This document shows, one piece after another, positions 1-5,170 of a stretch of DNA of 5,170 nt. This DNA is from an uncultured Chryseolinea sp. (GTDB lineage Bacteria; Bacteroidota; Bacteroidia; Cytophagales; Cyclobacteriaceae): the NCBI GenBank assembly GCA_946478915.1, contig CAMLER010000419.1, positions 1-5,170 of the forward strand, given 5' to 3'. A program made the translations under genes and the position numbers. Position 1 is the first letter of the stretch; the number at the start of each line of letters is the position of its first letter. The notes beneath the pieces are model-generated. The model worked only from the letters and a program-made list of their open reading frames with translations. It ran no database searches and was not told where the DNA came from.

Positions 1-11
1 TTGGATGTTTG

Positions 12-46
12 AAAAGCTATCAGCTGACAGCAGACAGCAGACAGCT
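12..46 (-). repeat. Five-unit 7-base tandem array (AGCTGWY-type), left arm
   Basis: Read on the minus strand, this stretch divides exactly into five 7-base units: AGCTGTC, TGCTGTC twice, AGCTGAT and AGCTTTT, followed by C. The same unit type, in the same order of a run closed by AGCTTT(T)C, recurs in the opposite orientation at 337-371. The two arrays are therefore imperfect inverted repeats flanking the block. No function can be read from it. Confidence 0.75.
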
Positions 47-71
47 TGGGTGGGGCGTTAAATCAGGAAGG

Positions 72-161
72 ATAACGCAGAAAGCAAAACGCGTAACGCT
101 TGGCGTCAGAACCTCAACTTGGGTGATCTGATGACAAGAAGGAAGGAGCGAAGGCATAGGG
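72..161 (+). repeat. Direct repeat unit, copy 1 (37-base core plus diverged tail)
   Basis: Positions 72-108 are identical to 239-275 over 37 bases. The core begins ATAACGCAGAAAGC and ends TTGGCGTCA, and contains ACGCGTAACGC. The following tail (109-161) matches the tail of copy 2 with scattered substitutions and small indels; shared blocks include TTGGGTG, TGATGA, AAGGAAG and GCGAAGG. The copies start 167 bases apart. The upstream 20 bases also show weak similarity (TAAAT), so the true unit may be somewhat longer. No coding potential is seen. Confidence 0.85.
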
Positions 162-170
162 AAGCCATTC

Positions 171-222
171 AGCTATCAGGGATAGCATGCTGATCGCTGT
201 CAGCTGCTGACGCTATCAGCGT
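171..222. repeat. Palindromic centre: two hairpins built from decayed 7-base units
   Basis: Two inverted repeats sit side by side. GCTATC (172-177) pairs with GATAGC (181-186) across a three-base loop. The second is larger: GCTGAT (189-194) pairs with ATCAGC (215-220), an inner GC/GC pair follows a one-base mismatch, and GTCAG (199-203) pairs with CTGAC (207-211) around a CTG loop; a T-G wobble and an A-T pair extend it to 187-222. The words are the same as in the flanking 7-base arrays, in both orientations, so this is probably a third array folded on itself. No T-run follows on either strand, so it is not a standard intrinsic terminator. It could still form a stem-loop in the 3' end of the leftward operon transcript. 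Confidence 0.6.
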
Positions 223-238
223 AGGTCGCTAAATTCGC

Positions 239-328
239 ATAACGCAGAAAGCAAAACGCGTAACGCTTGGCGTCATAACCAAACTTTGGGTGCTCTTGAT
301 GAGATAAGGAAGAGGCGAAGGTATGGGC
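239..328 (+). repeat. Direct repeat unit, copy 2 (37-base core plus diverged tail)
   Basis: Positions 239-275 repeat the core at 72-108 without a single difference. The tail, 276-328, is recognisably the same as 109-161 but has many substitutions and small gaps. The contrast between a perfect core and a drifting tail is visible directly. Its cause, whether selection, gene conversion or chance, is not known. Confidence 0.85.
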
Positions 329-336
329 AGTCAGGC

Positions 337-371
337 AGCTGATAGCTGATAGCTGTTAGCTGTTAGCTTTC
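337..371 (+). repeat. Five-unit 7-base tandem array, right arm, overlapping the xdhC 3' end
   Basis: The stretch divides into AGCTGAT twice, AGCTGTT twice and AGCTTTC. It is the inverted counterpart of 12-46. Read on the minus strand it encodes the last residues of the XdhC-family protein and its TAA stop (TTA at 356-358 on the plus strand), so the gene end has been written over, or extended into, repeat DNA. Confidence 0.75.
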
Positions 372-1534
372 CGAAATGCATCATTCAGATACACTTGTTT
401 AAAAACCTGGTCGCTCTTCGAATCGCGCTGGTGGATCGGCGCATTTCGGTATTTCAAAAAGCCACCGGACCGATTTGAAAATTTTCCCTGAATTTCGGAA
501 ATGATAGAAATTGCAATTTCATCCGGTGTCTCCGCGCCGATATCCAATCCAATTGGCGAGTGTATGCGGTGGATGTCTTCGTCGCTGATGCTCAATCCCT
601 CTGCCGCAAATTCCTGCTGCATTTTTTCAAATCGCTTCCGCGGGCCAAGTATACCGATATAAGGTGTTTCGCTCTTCAGTAACTTCTTCAGAACATCCCG
701 ATCGTATTCATAATTATGCGACATCAGTACACACGCCGTAAAAGGTGTGATGTCAAAATCGCGATCGATAAAATCACGATGACAAAGCGAAAGCTTATCA
801 GCCGTGGGGAAGAATACGGGTGCGATATGCGCAACACACTCATCAGTAACGCGAACATCCCAGCCCAATGATTTTGCGAGATTGCTTACGGGGCGTGCAT
901 CAAATCCTCCACCAAAGATGATCATTGAGACTGATGGTTGAATCAACTCCATGAACACCTCATACTCTCCTTCACTTGTGATGAAAGTTTTTGCCAGGGA
1001 TTTCTTTGTTTGAAAAATTTGCTTGAGATCGTCAGCCACCATTTCCGCAAGAGATGCATTGTTAAAAGCATTCATGATATCGCCGCTGGCGTATCGAATT
1101 ACTTTTTCGCCTACACCTGTTGTCGCGTTAAACACCGTCGCTAGCGTTAATGATTCTTTCGATTTGATAAAGCTTTCAAAAAGCTCGATGGGATTCTCCT
1201 TAAGGGCAGGATCTATTGGTTCGATTAAAACATCGATTACTCCGTTGCAACCTAAGCCAATTCCCAAATTTTGATTGCTTTCCTCGCTGGTATCATAGGT
1301 GACCGTCATCGGTTTTTTGTCATTCATCACCTGCCTCGCCTTTCGAAGAGCATCTCCTTCGAGGCAGCCTCCGCTAATTGACCCTACCCATTTCCCATCG
1401 TCGGTAATAAGCATCCGCGCGCCCGGGCTACGGTAGGATGATCCACGAACCTTAACCACCGTCGCCAATGCAGCCTTTCGCGTATTAGTATCGATTTTTC
1501 TGAATTCGGTTACGATCGTTTTAAAATCTTTCAT
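356..1534 (-). CDS. XdhC/CoxF family molybdenum cofactor maturation protein
   Basis: This 392-residue protein belongs to the XdhC/CoxF family, whose members bind the molybdenum cofactor and help its sulfuration and insertion into xanthine dehydrogenase-type enzymes. The N-terminal XdhC/CoxI domain shows RGSSYRSPGARML (30-42), GSISGGCLEGD (51-61, with Cys57) and GIGLGCNG (91-98, with Cys96). A linker leads to a C-terminal Rossmann-like domain with FGGGFDARP (207-215), LMSHNYEYD (270-278), YIGILGPRKR (292-301) and GLDIGAETPDEIA (329-341). The ATG lies 8 bases after the cytochrome c stop codon, which supports co-transcription. It is the last gene of the leftward operon, next to its presumed client IorB. 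After about residue 370 the sequence is not family-like, and the final residues, ANS, are encoded by a 7-base repeat array. The family call is secure. The exact client and the cofactor form are inferred from the neighbours. Confidence 0.93.
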   Translation of the reverse strand: MKDFKTIVTEFRKIDTNTRKAALATVVKVRGSSYRSPGARMLITDDGKWVGSISGGCLEGDALRKARQVMNDKKPMTVTYDTSEESNQNLGIGLGCNGVIDVLIEPIDPALKENPIELFESFIKSKESLTLATVFNATTGVGEKVIRYASGDIMNAFNNASLAEMVADDLKQIFQTKKSLAKTFITSEGEYEVFMELIQPSVSMIIFGGGFDARPVSNLAKSLGWDVRVTDECVAHIAPVFFPTADKLSLCHRDFIDRDFDITPFTACVLMSHNYEYDRDVLKKLLKSETPYIGILGPRKRFEKMQQEFAAEGLSISDEDIHRIHSPIGLDIGAETPDEIAISIISEIQGKFSNRSGGFLKYRNAPIHQRDSKSDQVFKQVYLNDAFRKANS

Positions 1535-1542
1535 GTCGTCAA

Positions 1543-1950
1543 TTATTTCCGTTGCGCCTTTACCTCTGCCGGAGTTACCGCAGCACCCTTATTTCCCCAG
1601 GAATTTCTTACGAAATTCAGAACGTCGCTAACCTGCTCATCAGTCAAATCAATGGCAGGCATTTCCCCATTATACGTCTTCCCGTTTACCGTCATTTCGC
1701 CCGAAGCTCCTTCCAGAATTTGCCTGATGGATCGGTTCTTATCGGCCATCAGGTAATCGGATTTTGCTACCGGCGGGAAAACTCCTTCGATACCTTCTCC
1801 TTTTTCCATGTGACAAGTAATGCATTGCGCATTATAAACTTCCTTTCCGCGTTCGATACTGGCTTTCAAGTCAAACTTTTGCACCAGGCGGAAGGACATC
1901 AAACATACGGCTGAAACAAAGAATACGAATACAAAAATCAGATTGCGCAT
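1543..1950 (-). CDS. Class I c-type cytochrome, signal-anchored, likely electron acceptor of IorAB
   Basis: This is a 135-residue monohaem cytochrome c. An N-terminal hydrophobic segment (about residues 3-20) should act as a signal peptide or membrane anchor and place the haem domain in the periplasm. The haem-binding motif is CITCH (Cys43, Cys46, His47). The likely sixth ligand is Met97 in GEMPAI, and the C-terminal helix VSDVLNFVRNSWGN (107-120) is typical of class I cytochromes. The start ATG is followed at once by the hydrophobic segment. The gene sits 87 bases after iorB and 8 bases before xdhC. In FAD-free molybdenum hydroxylases of the isoquinoline oxidoreductase type, a cytochrome c is a common electron acceptor, so that role is inferred here. 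The frame stays open upstream as far as the iorB stop codon, but the upstream residues do not look like protein. Confidence 0.92.
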   Translation of the reverse strand: MRNLIFVFVFFVSAVCLMSFRLVQKFDLKASIERGKEVYNAQCITCHMEKGEGIEGVFPPVAKSDYLMADKNRSIRQILEGASGEMTVNGKTYNGEMPAIDLTDEQVSDVLNFVRNSWGNKGAAVTPAEVKAQRK

Positions 1951-2037
1951 AGGTTGCGTTACATTAAGTTTCCGATATGACCGGCTTGGTTGTTGGCAAC
2001 TTTGAGGCCAAATCAGTGGTCGAGGCCAAAAATGCGC
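1951..2037. other. Intergenic spacer between iorB and cytochrome c with a 9-base direct repeat
   Basis: This 87-base gap is the largest inside the leftward operon. It contains GAGGCCAAA twice, at 2004-2012 and 2022-2030. On the minus strand it is exactly 29 codons long without a stop and in frame with both iorB and the cytochrome gene. No convincing promoter, Shine-Dalgarno motif or terminator hairpin was seen. Confidence 0.5.
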
Positions 2038-4215
2038 CTAAACCTCCTCCAAGTTAAAGGGTAATTTTCGAATTCGTTTACCGGTCAAATCAAAAATTGC
2101 ATTAGTCAATGCGGGAGTAAACGGAGGCAGGCCGGGCTCCCCGACGCCGCCGGCTTTCTCATCATTCTCCATGATATGGACCTCAATATCAGGACTTTCA
2201 TTGATCCGTATCATTCGATATGTGTCGAAGTTCTTTTCTACTGCCTTACCATCCTTAAAGTTTGTAGCATGTTTTGTTGCCGCTCCCAAAGCCATGATGA
2301 TGCTTCCTTCAACCTGAGCCTTGATAATGTCCGGGTTCACATACCACCCACAATCCATTACCGCCCAAACTTTGTCAATTTTAACCTTTCCGTCAGTGTT
2401 CCTGGAGACTTTCACAACTTCAACTACTATACTTGAAAAGCACTCTGTAATTGCAACGCCATACCCTTCAGACTTTGCGGCACCTTTTACTTGTTTGCGC
2501 GACTTCCATCCACTTACTTCATCAAGTTTGTTGATCAAGAGCTGATATCGTTCGTCATGAGCGTGTTGCCTTCTAAAATCCAACGGATCCTTACCAGCTT
2601 CAACAGCCAGTTCATCCATAAAACTTTCGTATGCAAATCCATTCGTCGAAGAATACACGGAACGCCACCACATCACCGGAACGGGACAATCGAGGGGTGA
2701 GTCTGAAAAACTGAAATGCGGAATACTATTAAAATATGTTTCCAGAAACCCTTCAGTAGTGCTTCCGTTGTAAGAATCTTTTGAAGCACCAGGCCACTGA
2801 TGATCCATGTTCTGACCTGCCATCTGAAATTTGTATGCGCTGATGCCTCCTCCTTCATTTAATCCACCAGTACATTTGTACACCATGCCGGGTCTGAACG
2901 GTCCCATCAAAGTATCGTCTTCACGCGTCCACATAACTTTTACGGGAGCTTTTATTTCTTTCGAAATAAAGGCTGCTTCCTGTGTATAATCGAAAAAAGC
3001 TTTACGGCCGAAGCCTCCTCCCAGGAAGGTCATGTTGACAATGATTTTATCTTTCGGTATGCCGAGGACCTTTTCCAAATCATCCTGAATCCAGCCTGGT
3101 GCCTGTATGGGACCCCAGATCTCCGCTGAATCGGCCTTTACATCGGCAATACAGTTCAGCGGTTCCATGCAGCTGTGAGATTCATAGGGCGTCTCATAAA
3201 CTGCTTCAACTTTTTTTGAGGCCTTTGACAAAGCGTTTCCGACATTCCCCTTGGTTCGATAGGAAATACCTTCGCTGCTGTTTAAAGCGTCATTCATTTT
3301 TGCGTATAGCTGGTCCGTGCTATAATGTTCAAACCCGGAATCGTCCCATTCGACTTTTAAGGCTTTTCTACCCTGCAAAGCATTCCAATAACTGTCCGCA
3401 ACAACGGCCACTCCTTCGCGAATAGATGAAAACACATTGACTTTTACAGCAAAGACATGTTTGACTCCGGGTACCTTTTTTGTCGCGGTATCATCAAAGC
3501 TTTTTATCTTACCAATAAACCGGGGGTTGCGTTCGATTACGGCGTATAACATTCCCGGAACTTTCTTATCAATTCCAAAAATTGCAGAGCCATTGGTTTT
3601 CAATGGTGTATCCTGTCGCGGCACAGGCTTTCGCAGAATTTTATACTCCGACGCCTTTTTAAGTACTACATCTTTTGGGGGATCAAGTTTGGAGGCAGCA
3701 TCGACCAACTCACCATAGTGGAATTTTTTATTCGTCGGCTTGTGGATCACATGCCCGCTTTCGGCGTAGCATGTAGTTTTTTCCACATTCCATTTACCAG
3801 CAGCAGCCTGAAGCAGCATTTCTCTTGCTGAAGCCCCCATTCTACCAAGGTGCTTATATGCTGATCTTACGGTCGAACTTCCACCAGTGATCTGGCTCCC
3901 ATATTTCTTTTCATTTCCGATACCAAACACAATATCTACCTTATCGAGGTCTACTTCCAGCTCTTCTGCGATCATTTGAGGAACCGACTGATAAGCACCC
4001 TGCCCCATTTCGGCGCGGTGATTCATAATCGTTACTTTGCCGGAAGAATCAATCGAAATCCAGGCATTTAGCTCTACGCTGGCACTTGCAACATCAGTCT
4101 TAATGACTTGCATTTGTTCACCACGGACCGCATGTAGCCCAAGGGTGAGCGCAGCACCTGTCATTCCCGAAAGCCTGATGAAATTCCTTCTTGAAATAGT
4201 ATTTTTTGTTTCCAT
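2038..4215 (-). CDS. iorB: IorB-like molybdopterin-binding subunit of a xanthine dehydrogenase-family oxidoreductase
   Basis: This 725-residue protein is the large molybdenum cofactor subunit of an isoquinoline 1-oxidoreductase-type hydroxylase. It opens with a twin-arginine signal, SRRNFIR (8-14), followed by a hydrophobic stretch, so the folded enzyme should be exported. An N-terminal cofactor-binding segment contains MGQGAYQSVPQMIAEE (70-85) and GGSSTVRSAYKHLGRMGA (111-128). An a/b hammerhead domain follows (about 205-290), then the main cofactor-binding region with LGGGFGRK (398-405) and WWRSV (516-520). Near the C-terminus, GGVGEPGLPP contains the presumed catalytic base Glu693. Length and domain order fit the IorB family, in which the hammerhead sits inside the chain. 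The ATG lies 15 bases after the iorA stop and is fixed by the Tat signal. The substrate is unknown: family members act on N-heterocycles and aldehydes, and the symbol denotes family resemblance only. Confidence 0.92.
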   Translation of the reverse strand: METKNTISRRNFIRLSGMTGAALTLGLHAVRGEQMQVIKTDVASASVELNAWISIDSSGKVTIMNHRAEMGQGAYQSVPQMIAEELEVDLDKVDIVFGIGNEKKYGSQITGGSSTVRSAYKHLGRMGASAREMLLQAAAGKWNVEKTTCYAESGHVIHKPTNKKFHYGELVDAASKLDPPKDVVLKKASEYKILRKPVPRQDTPLKTNGSAIFGIDKKVPGMLYAVIERNPRFIGKIKSFDDTATKKVPGVKHVFAVKVNVFSSIREGVAVVADSYWNALQGRKALKVEWDDSGFEHYSTDQLYAKMNDALNSSEGISYRTKGNVGNALSKASKKVEAVYETPYESHSCMEPLNCIADVKADSAEIWGPIQAPGWIQDDLEKVLGIPKDKIIVNMTFLGGGFGRKAFFDYTQEAAFISKEIKAPVKVMWTREDDTLMGPFRPGMVYKCTGGLNEGGGISAYKFQMAGQNMDHQWPGASKDSYNGSTTEGFLETYFNSIPHFSFSDSPLDCPVPVMWWRSVYSSTNGFAYESFMDELAVEAGKDPLDFRRQHAHDERYQLLINKLDEVSGWKSRKQVKGAAKSEGYGVAITECFSSIVVEVVKVSRNTDGKVKIDKVWAVMDCGWYVNPDIIKAQVEGSIIMALGAATKHATNFKDGKAVEKNFDTYRMIRINESPDIEVHIMENDEKAGGVGEPGLPPFTPALTNAIFDLTGKRIRKLPFNLEEV

Positions 4216-4230
4216 GAAGATTAACGTGGG

Positions 4231-4710
4231 TTATTTAGCGCTTGCTTTTTGAGTCATAAGTTCGGAGGCAGTTTTGATTGCCTTGCGAATGCGGGGATAG
4301 GTACCACACCGGCAGATATGACCCTGCATGGCGGTGTCGATATCTTTATCGCTTGGTGCTGGATTCTTCTTTAATAGTGCCGTCGCGGCCATGATCTGAC
4401 CTGACTGGCAGTATCCGCATTGTGGTACTTGTTCTTGTATCCACGCTTGCTGAACCGGGTGCGAATTGTCAGACGACAAGCCCTCAATGGTGGTAATATT
4501 TTTATTATTGGCTGCCGTTACCGGTATTGAGCACGAGCGCACAGGCGTGCCTTCAAGGTGCACGGTGCAGGCCCCGCACTGTGCTATGCCACATCCGTAT
4601 TTTGTGCCTGTGAGTCCCACAACATCTCTGATGGCCCAAAGCAGGGGCATTTTTGGATCGACATCGACCGTATAACTTTTGTCATTGATTCTTAACTTTA
4701 CAGAAGCCAT
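4231..4710 (-). CDS. iorA: IorA-like [2Fe-2S] subunit of a molybdenum hydroxylase
   Basis: This 159-residue small subunit carries two [2Fe-2S] clusters that move electrons from the molybdenum site of IorB to an outside acceptor. The N-terminal plant-ferredoxin-type domain has Cys40, Cys45, Cys48 (in CGIAQCGAC) and Cys60. The C-terminal helical domain has CGYC (98-101) and CRC (133-135), in the segments [10 protein letters not shown] and [14 protein letters not shown], which are characteristic of the IorA branch. It has no signal peptide of its own, so it should cross the membrane together with IorB, which carries the Tat signal. It is the first gene of the leftward operon. The upstream sequence shows no Shine-Dalgarno motif, which is usual in Bacteroidota. 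No FAD subunit gene is next to it, as expected for the two-subunit type. The function is secure at family level; the substrate is unknown. Confidence 0.94.
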   Translation of the reverse strand: MASVKLRINDKSYTVDVDPKMPLLWAIRDVVGLTGTKYGCGIAQCGACTVHLEGTPVRSCSIPVTAANNKNITTIEGLSSDNSHPVQQAWIQEQVPQCGYCQSGQIMAATALLKKNPAPSDKDIDTAMQGHICRCGTYPRIRKAIKTASELMTQKASAK

Positions 4711-4908
4711 GATAGTGTTGGTTTATGTTAGGTAAATTACGGACTTAAAGTGAAAAACGATTCGTGCGTTGAACTGAATAAATACAAGAATCAAGGTTGA
4801 TAGTATGAACGGAGCTTAATTGACGACTAAATCCCGTTTCGACTTGGCATAATTTTTAGCAGCTTGTTGATGTAAATCCAGTTGAAGGGCAAAAACGATA
4901 TCCAAAAA
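4711..4908. other. Divergent intergenic region between iorA and the DUF2141 gene
   Basis: The 198 bases must hold the start signals for the leftward operon and the rightward DUF2141 gene. A short perfect inverted repeat, ATCAA-GG-TTGAT, lies at 4790-4801 and might be an operator, though arms this short can occur by chance. No clear Bacteroidota -33/-7 pair was found for the leftward operon. No RNA gene, riboswitch or terminator was recognised. Confidence 0.5.
4848..4857 (+). promoter_or_regulatory. Weak candidate -7/-10 element for the DUF2141 gene
   Basis: TAATTTTT at 4850-4857 differs by one base from the Bacteroidota -7 consensus TAnnTTTG, and the overlapping CATAAT (4848-4853) resembles a sigma-70 -10 box. 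The only upstream TTGA candidate (4820-4823) is too far away for normal spacing, so support is weak. Confidence 0.2.
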
Positions 4909-5170
4909 ATGAAAATTCTCAAGCAAATTATTTTGTTGGCCATTATGACCTGTTCAGTCTCTGCATTGTGCCAAACGAAACTTCAGGTCACTGTTACGAA
5001 TATAAAGAATACAAAGGGCGACATTATTGTTGGGATCTTTGATAGCGACGAAAAATTTCTTAAGGAGCCAGTAGAGGGACGAATGGCTAAGGCAACGGGT
5101 GATTCCATTACCGTTGTTTTTGAAAACCTTAAACCAGGAAAGTATGCGGTAAGTGTGCTTCACGATGCCA
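4909..5170 (+). CDS. DUF2141 domain exported protein, 5' part only (runs off window)
   Basis: The frame is open from ATG 4909 to the window edge, giving 87 codons of a protein that continues beyond it. Residues 1-21 form a signal peptide: Lys at 2 and 5, a hydrophobic core to about residue 20, and a probable cleavage before Gln22. The mature part matches the start of DUF2141: LQVTVTNIKNTKGDI (25-39), a GIFDSDEKF segment, and FENLKPGKYAVSVLHDA at the edge, where the family usually continues into an acidic D-x-N motif. DUF2141 proteins are small exported beta-rich proteins of unknown function, common in Bacteroidota. The A-run before the ATG and the lack of a Shine-Dalgarno motif fit that group. 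An in-frame TTG at 4882 would be an alternative start, but would place nine extra residues before the signal peptide. The gene is divergent from the iorA operon and has no evident link to it. Confidence 0.88.
   Translation, partial: MKILKQIILLAIMTCSVSALCQTKLQVTVTNIKNTKGDIIVGIFDSDEKFLKEPVEGRMAKATGDSITVVFENLKPGKYAVSVLHDA

Larger units (their letters stand above)
11..371. repeat. Composite intergenic repeat with inverted 7-base arrays at both ends
   Basis: This non-coding block fills the left end of the window. In order it contains a 7-base array in minus orientation, a unit of about 90 bases, a palindromic centre with decayed 7-base units, a second direct copy of the unit, and a 7-base array in plus orientation. 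No open reading frame of note and no RNA gene were recognised in it. The order and the inverted ends are seen directly. Whether the block is one element or a pile-up of separate intergenic repeats is not known. It resembles low-complexity intergenic repeats I associate with Bacteroidota genomes, but no family name can be given. It lies just downstream of the leftward operon and overlaps the last codons of xdhC. Confidence 0.75.

Noticed and set aside
172..222. Intrinsic terminator for the leftward operon
   Set aside because: The stems are good but no U-run follows on the minus strand, so a standard rho-independent terminator cannot be claimed.
72..275. CRISPR-like pair: two identical 37-base repeats
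   Set aside because: There are only two copies, separated by about 130 bases, and the sequence after each core is itself related between the copies. CRISPR spacers would be short and unrelated, and no cas gene is present.
1552..1914. Plus-strand open frame of 120 codons opposite the cytochrome c gene
   Set aside because: It lies inside a well-supported cytochrome c gene on the other strand and shows no family motif or signal, so it is a shadow frame.
3099..3718. Plus-strand open frames opposite iorB (3099-3425 and 3437-3718)
   Set aside because: They lie antisense within the continuous IorB reading frame with all its motifs intact. Their products are Arg/Ser/Leu-rich with no domain.
4908..4932. 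DUF2141 protein as a lipoprotein through Cys21
   Set aside because: The residues before Cys21 are Ser-Ala-Leu, which lacks the small residue expected just before a lipobox cysteine. Cleavage before Gln22 by signal peptidase I fits better.
4954..5163. Minus-strand open frame of 69 codons at the right edge
   Set aside because: It is antisense to the DUF2141 gene, whose signal peptide and motifs are clear; the antisense product has no recognisable feature.

Overview
The window looks like chromosomal DNA from a member of the Bacteroidota, possibly a Cytophagales relative. This is an inference from three things: protein family content (an IorA/IorB pair, a Bacteroidota-style XdhC, a DUF2141 exported protein), gene starts preceded by A-rich stretches without a Shine-Dalgarno motif, and the moderate G+C. 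No marker gene is present to fix the taxon.

Layout. Positions 1-355 hold no gene. They carry a composite repeat: two arrays of about 7-base units in opposite orientation (12-46 and 337-371), two direct copies of a roughly 90-base unit with an identical 37-base core (72-108 and 239-275), and a palindromic centre between them (171-222). The right-hand array runs into the 3' end of xdhC and supplies its last codons and its stop. From 4710 down to 356, four genes run leftward and are closely spaced: a [2Fe-2S] subunit (IorA-like), a Tat-exported molybdopterin subunit (IorB-like), a small class I cytochrome c, and an XdhC-family cofactor maturation protein. Positions 4711-4908 are a divergent intergenic region. 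A rightward DUF2141 gene starts at 4909 and runs off the window.

How the genes work together. The four leftward genes read as one functional unit. IorA and IorB together form a FAD-free molybdenum hydroxylase that would hydroxylate an aldehyde or N-heterocycle at an unidentified carbon. Electrons would pass from the Mo centre through two [2Fe-2S] clusters to the membrane-anchored or periplasmic cytochrome c. XdhC would prepare and insert the sulfurated Mo cofactor before Tat export of the folded complex. The substrate cannot be read from the sequence. The protein-coding part is a known type of operon. The least explained part is the composite repeat at the left end.
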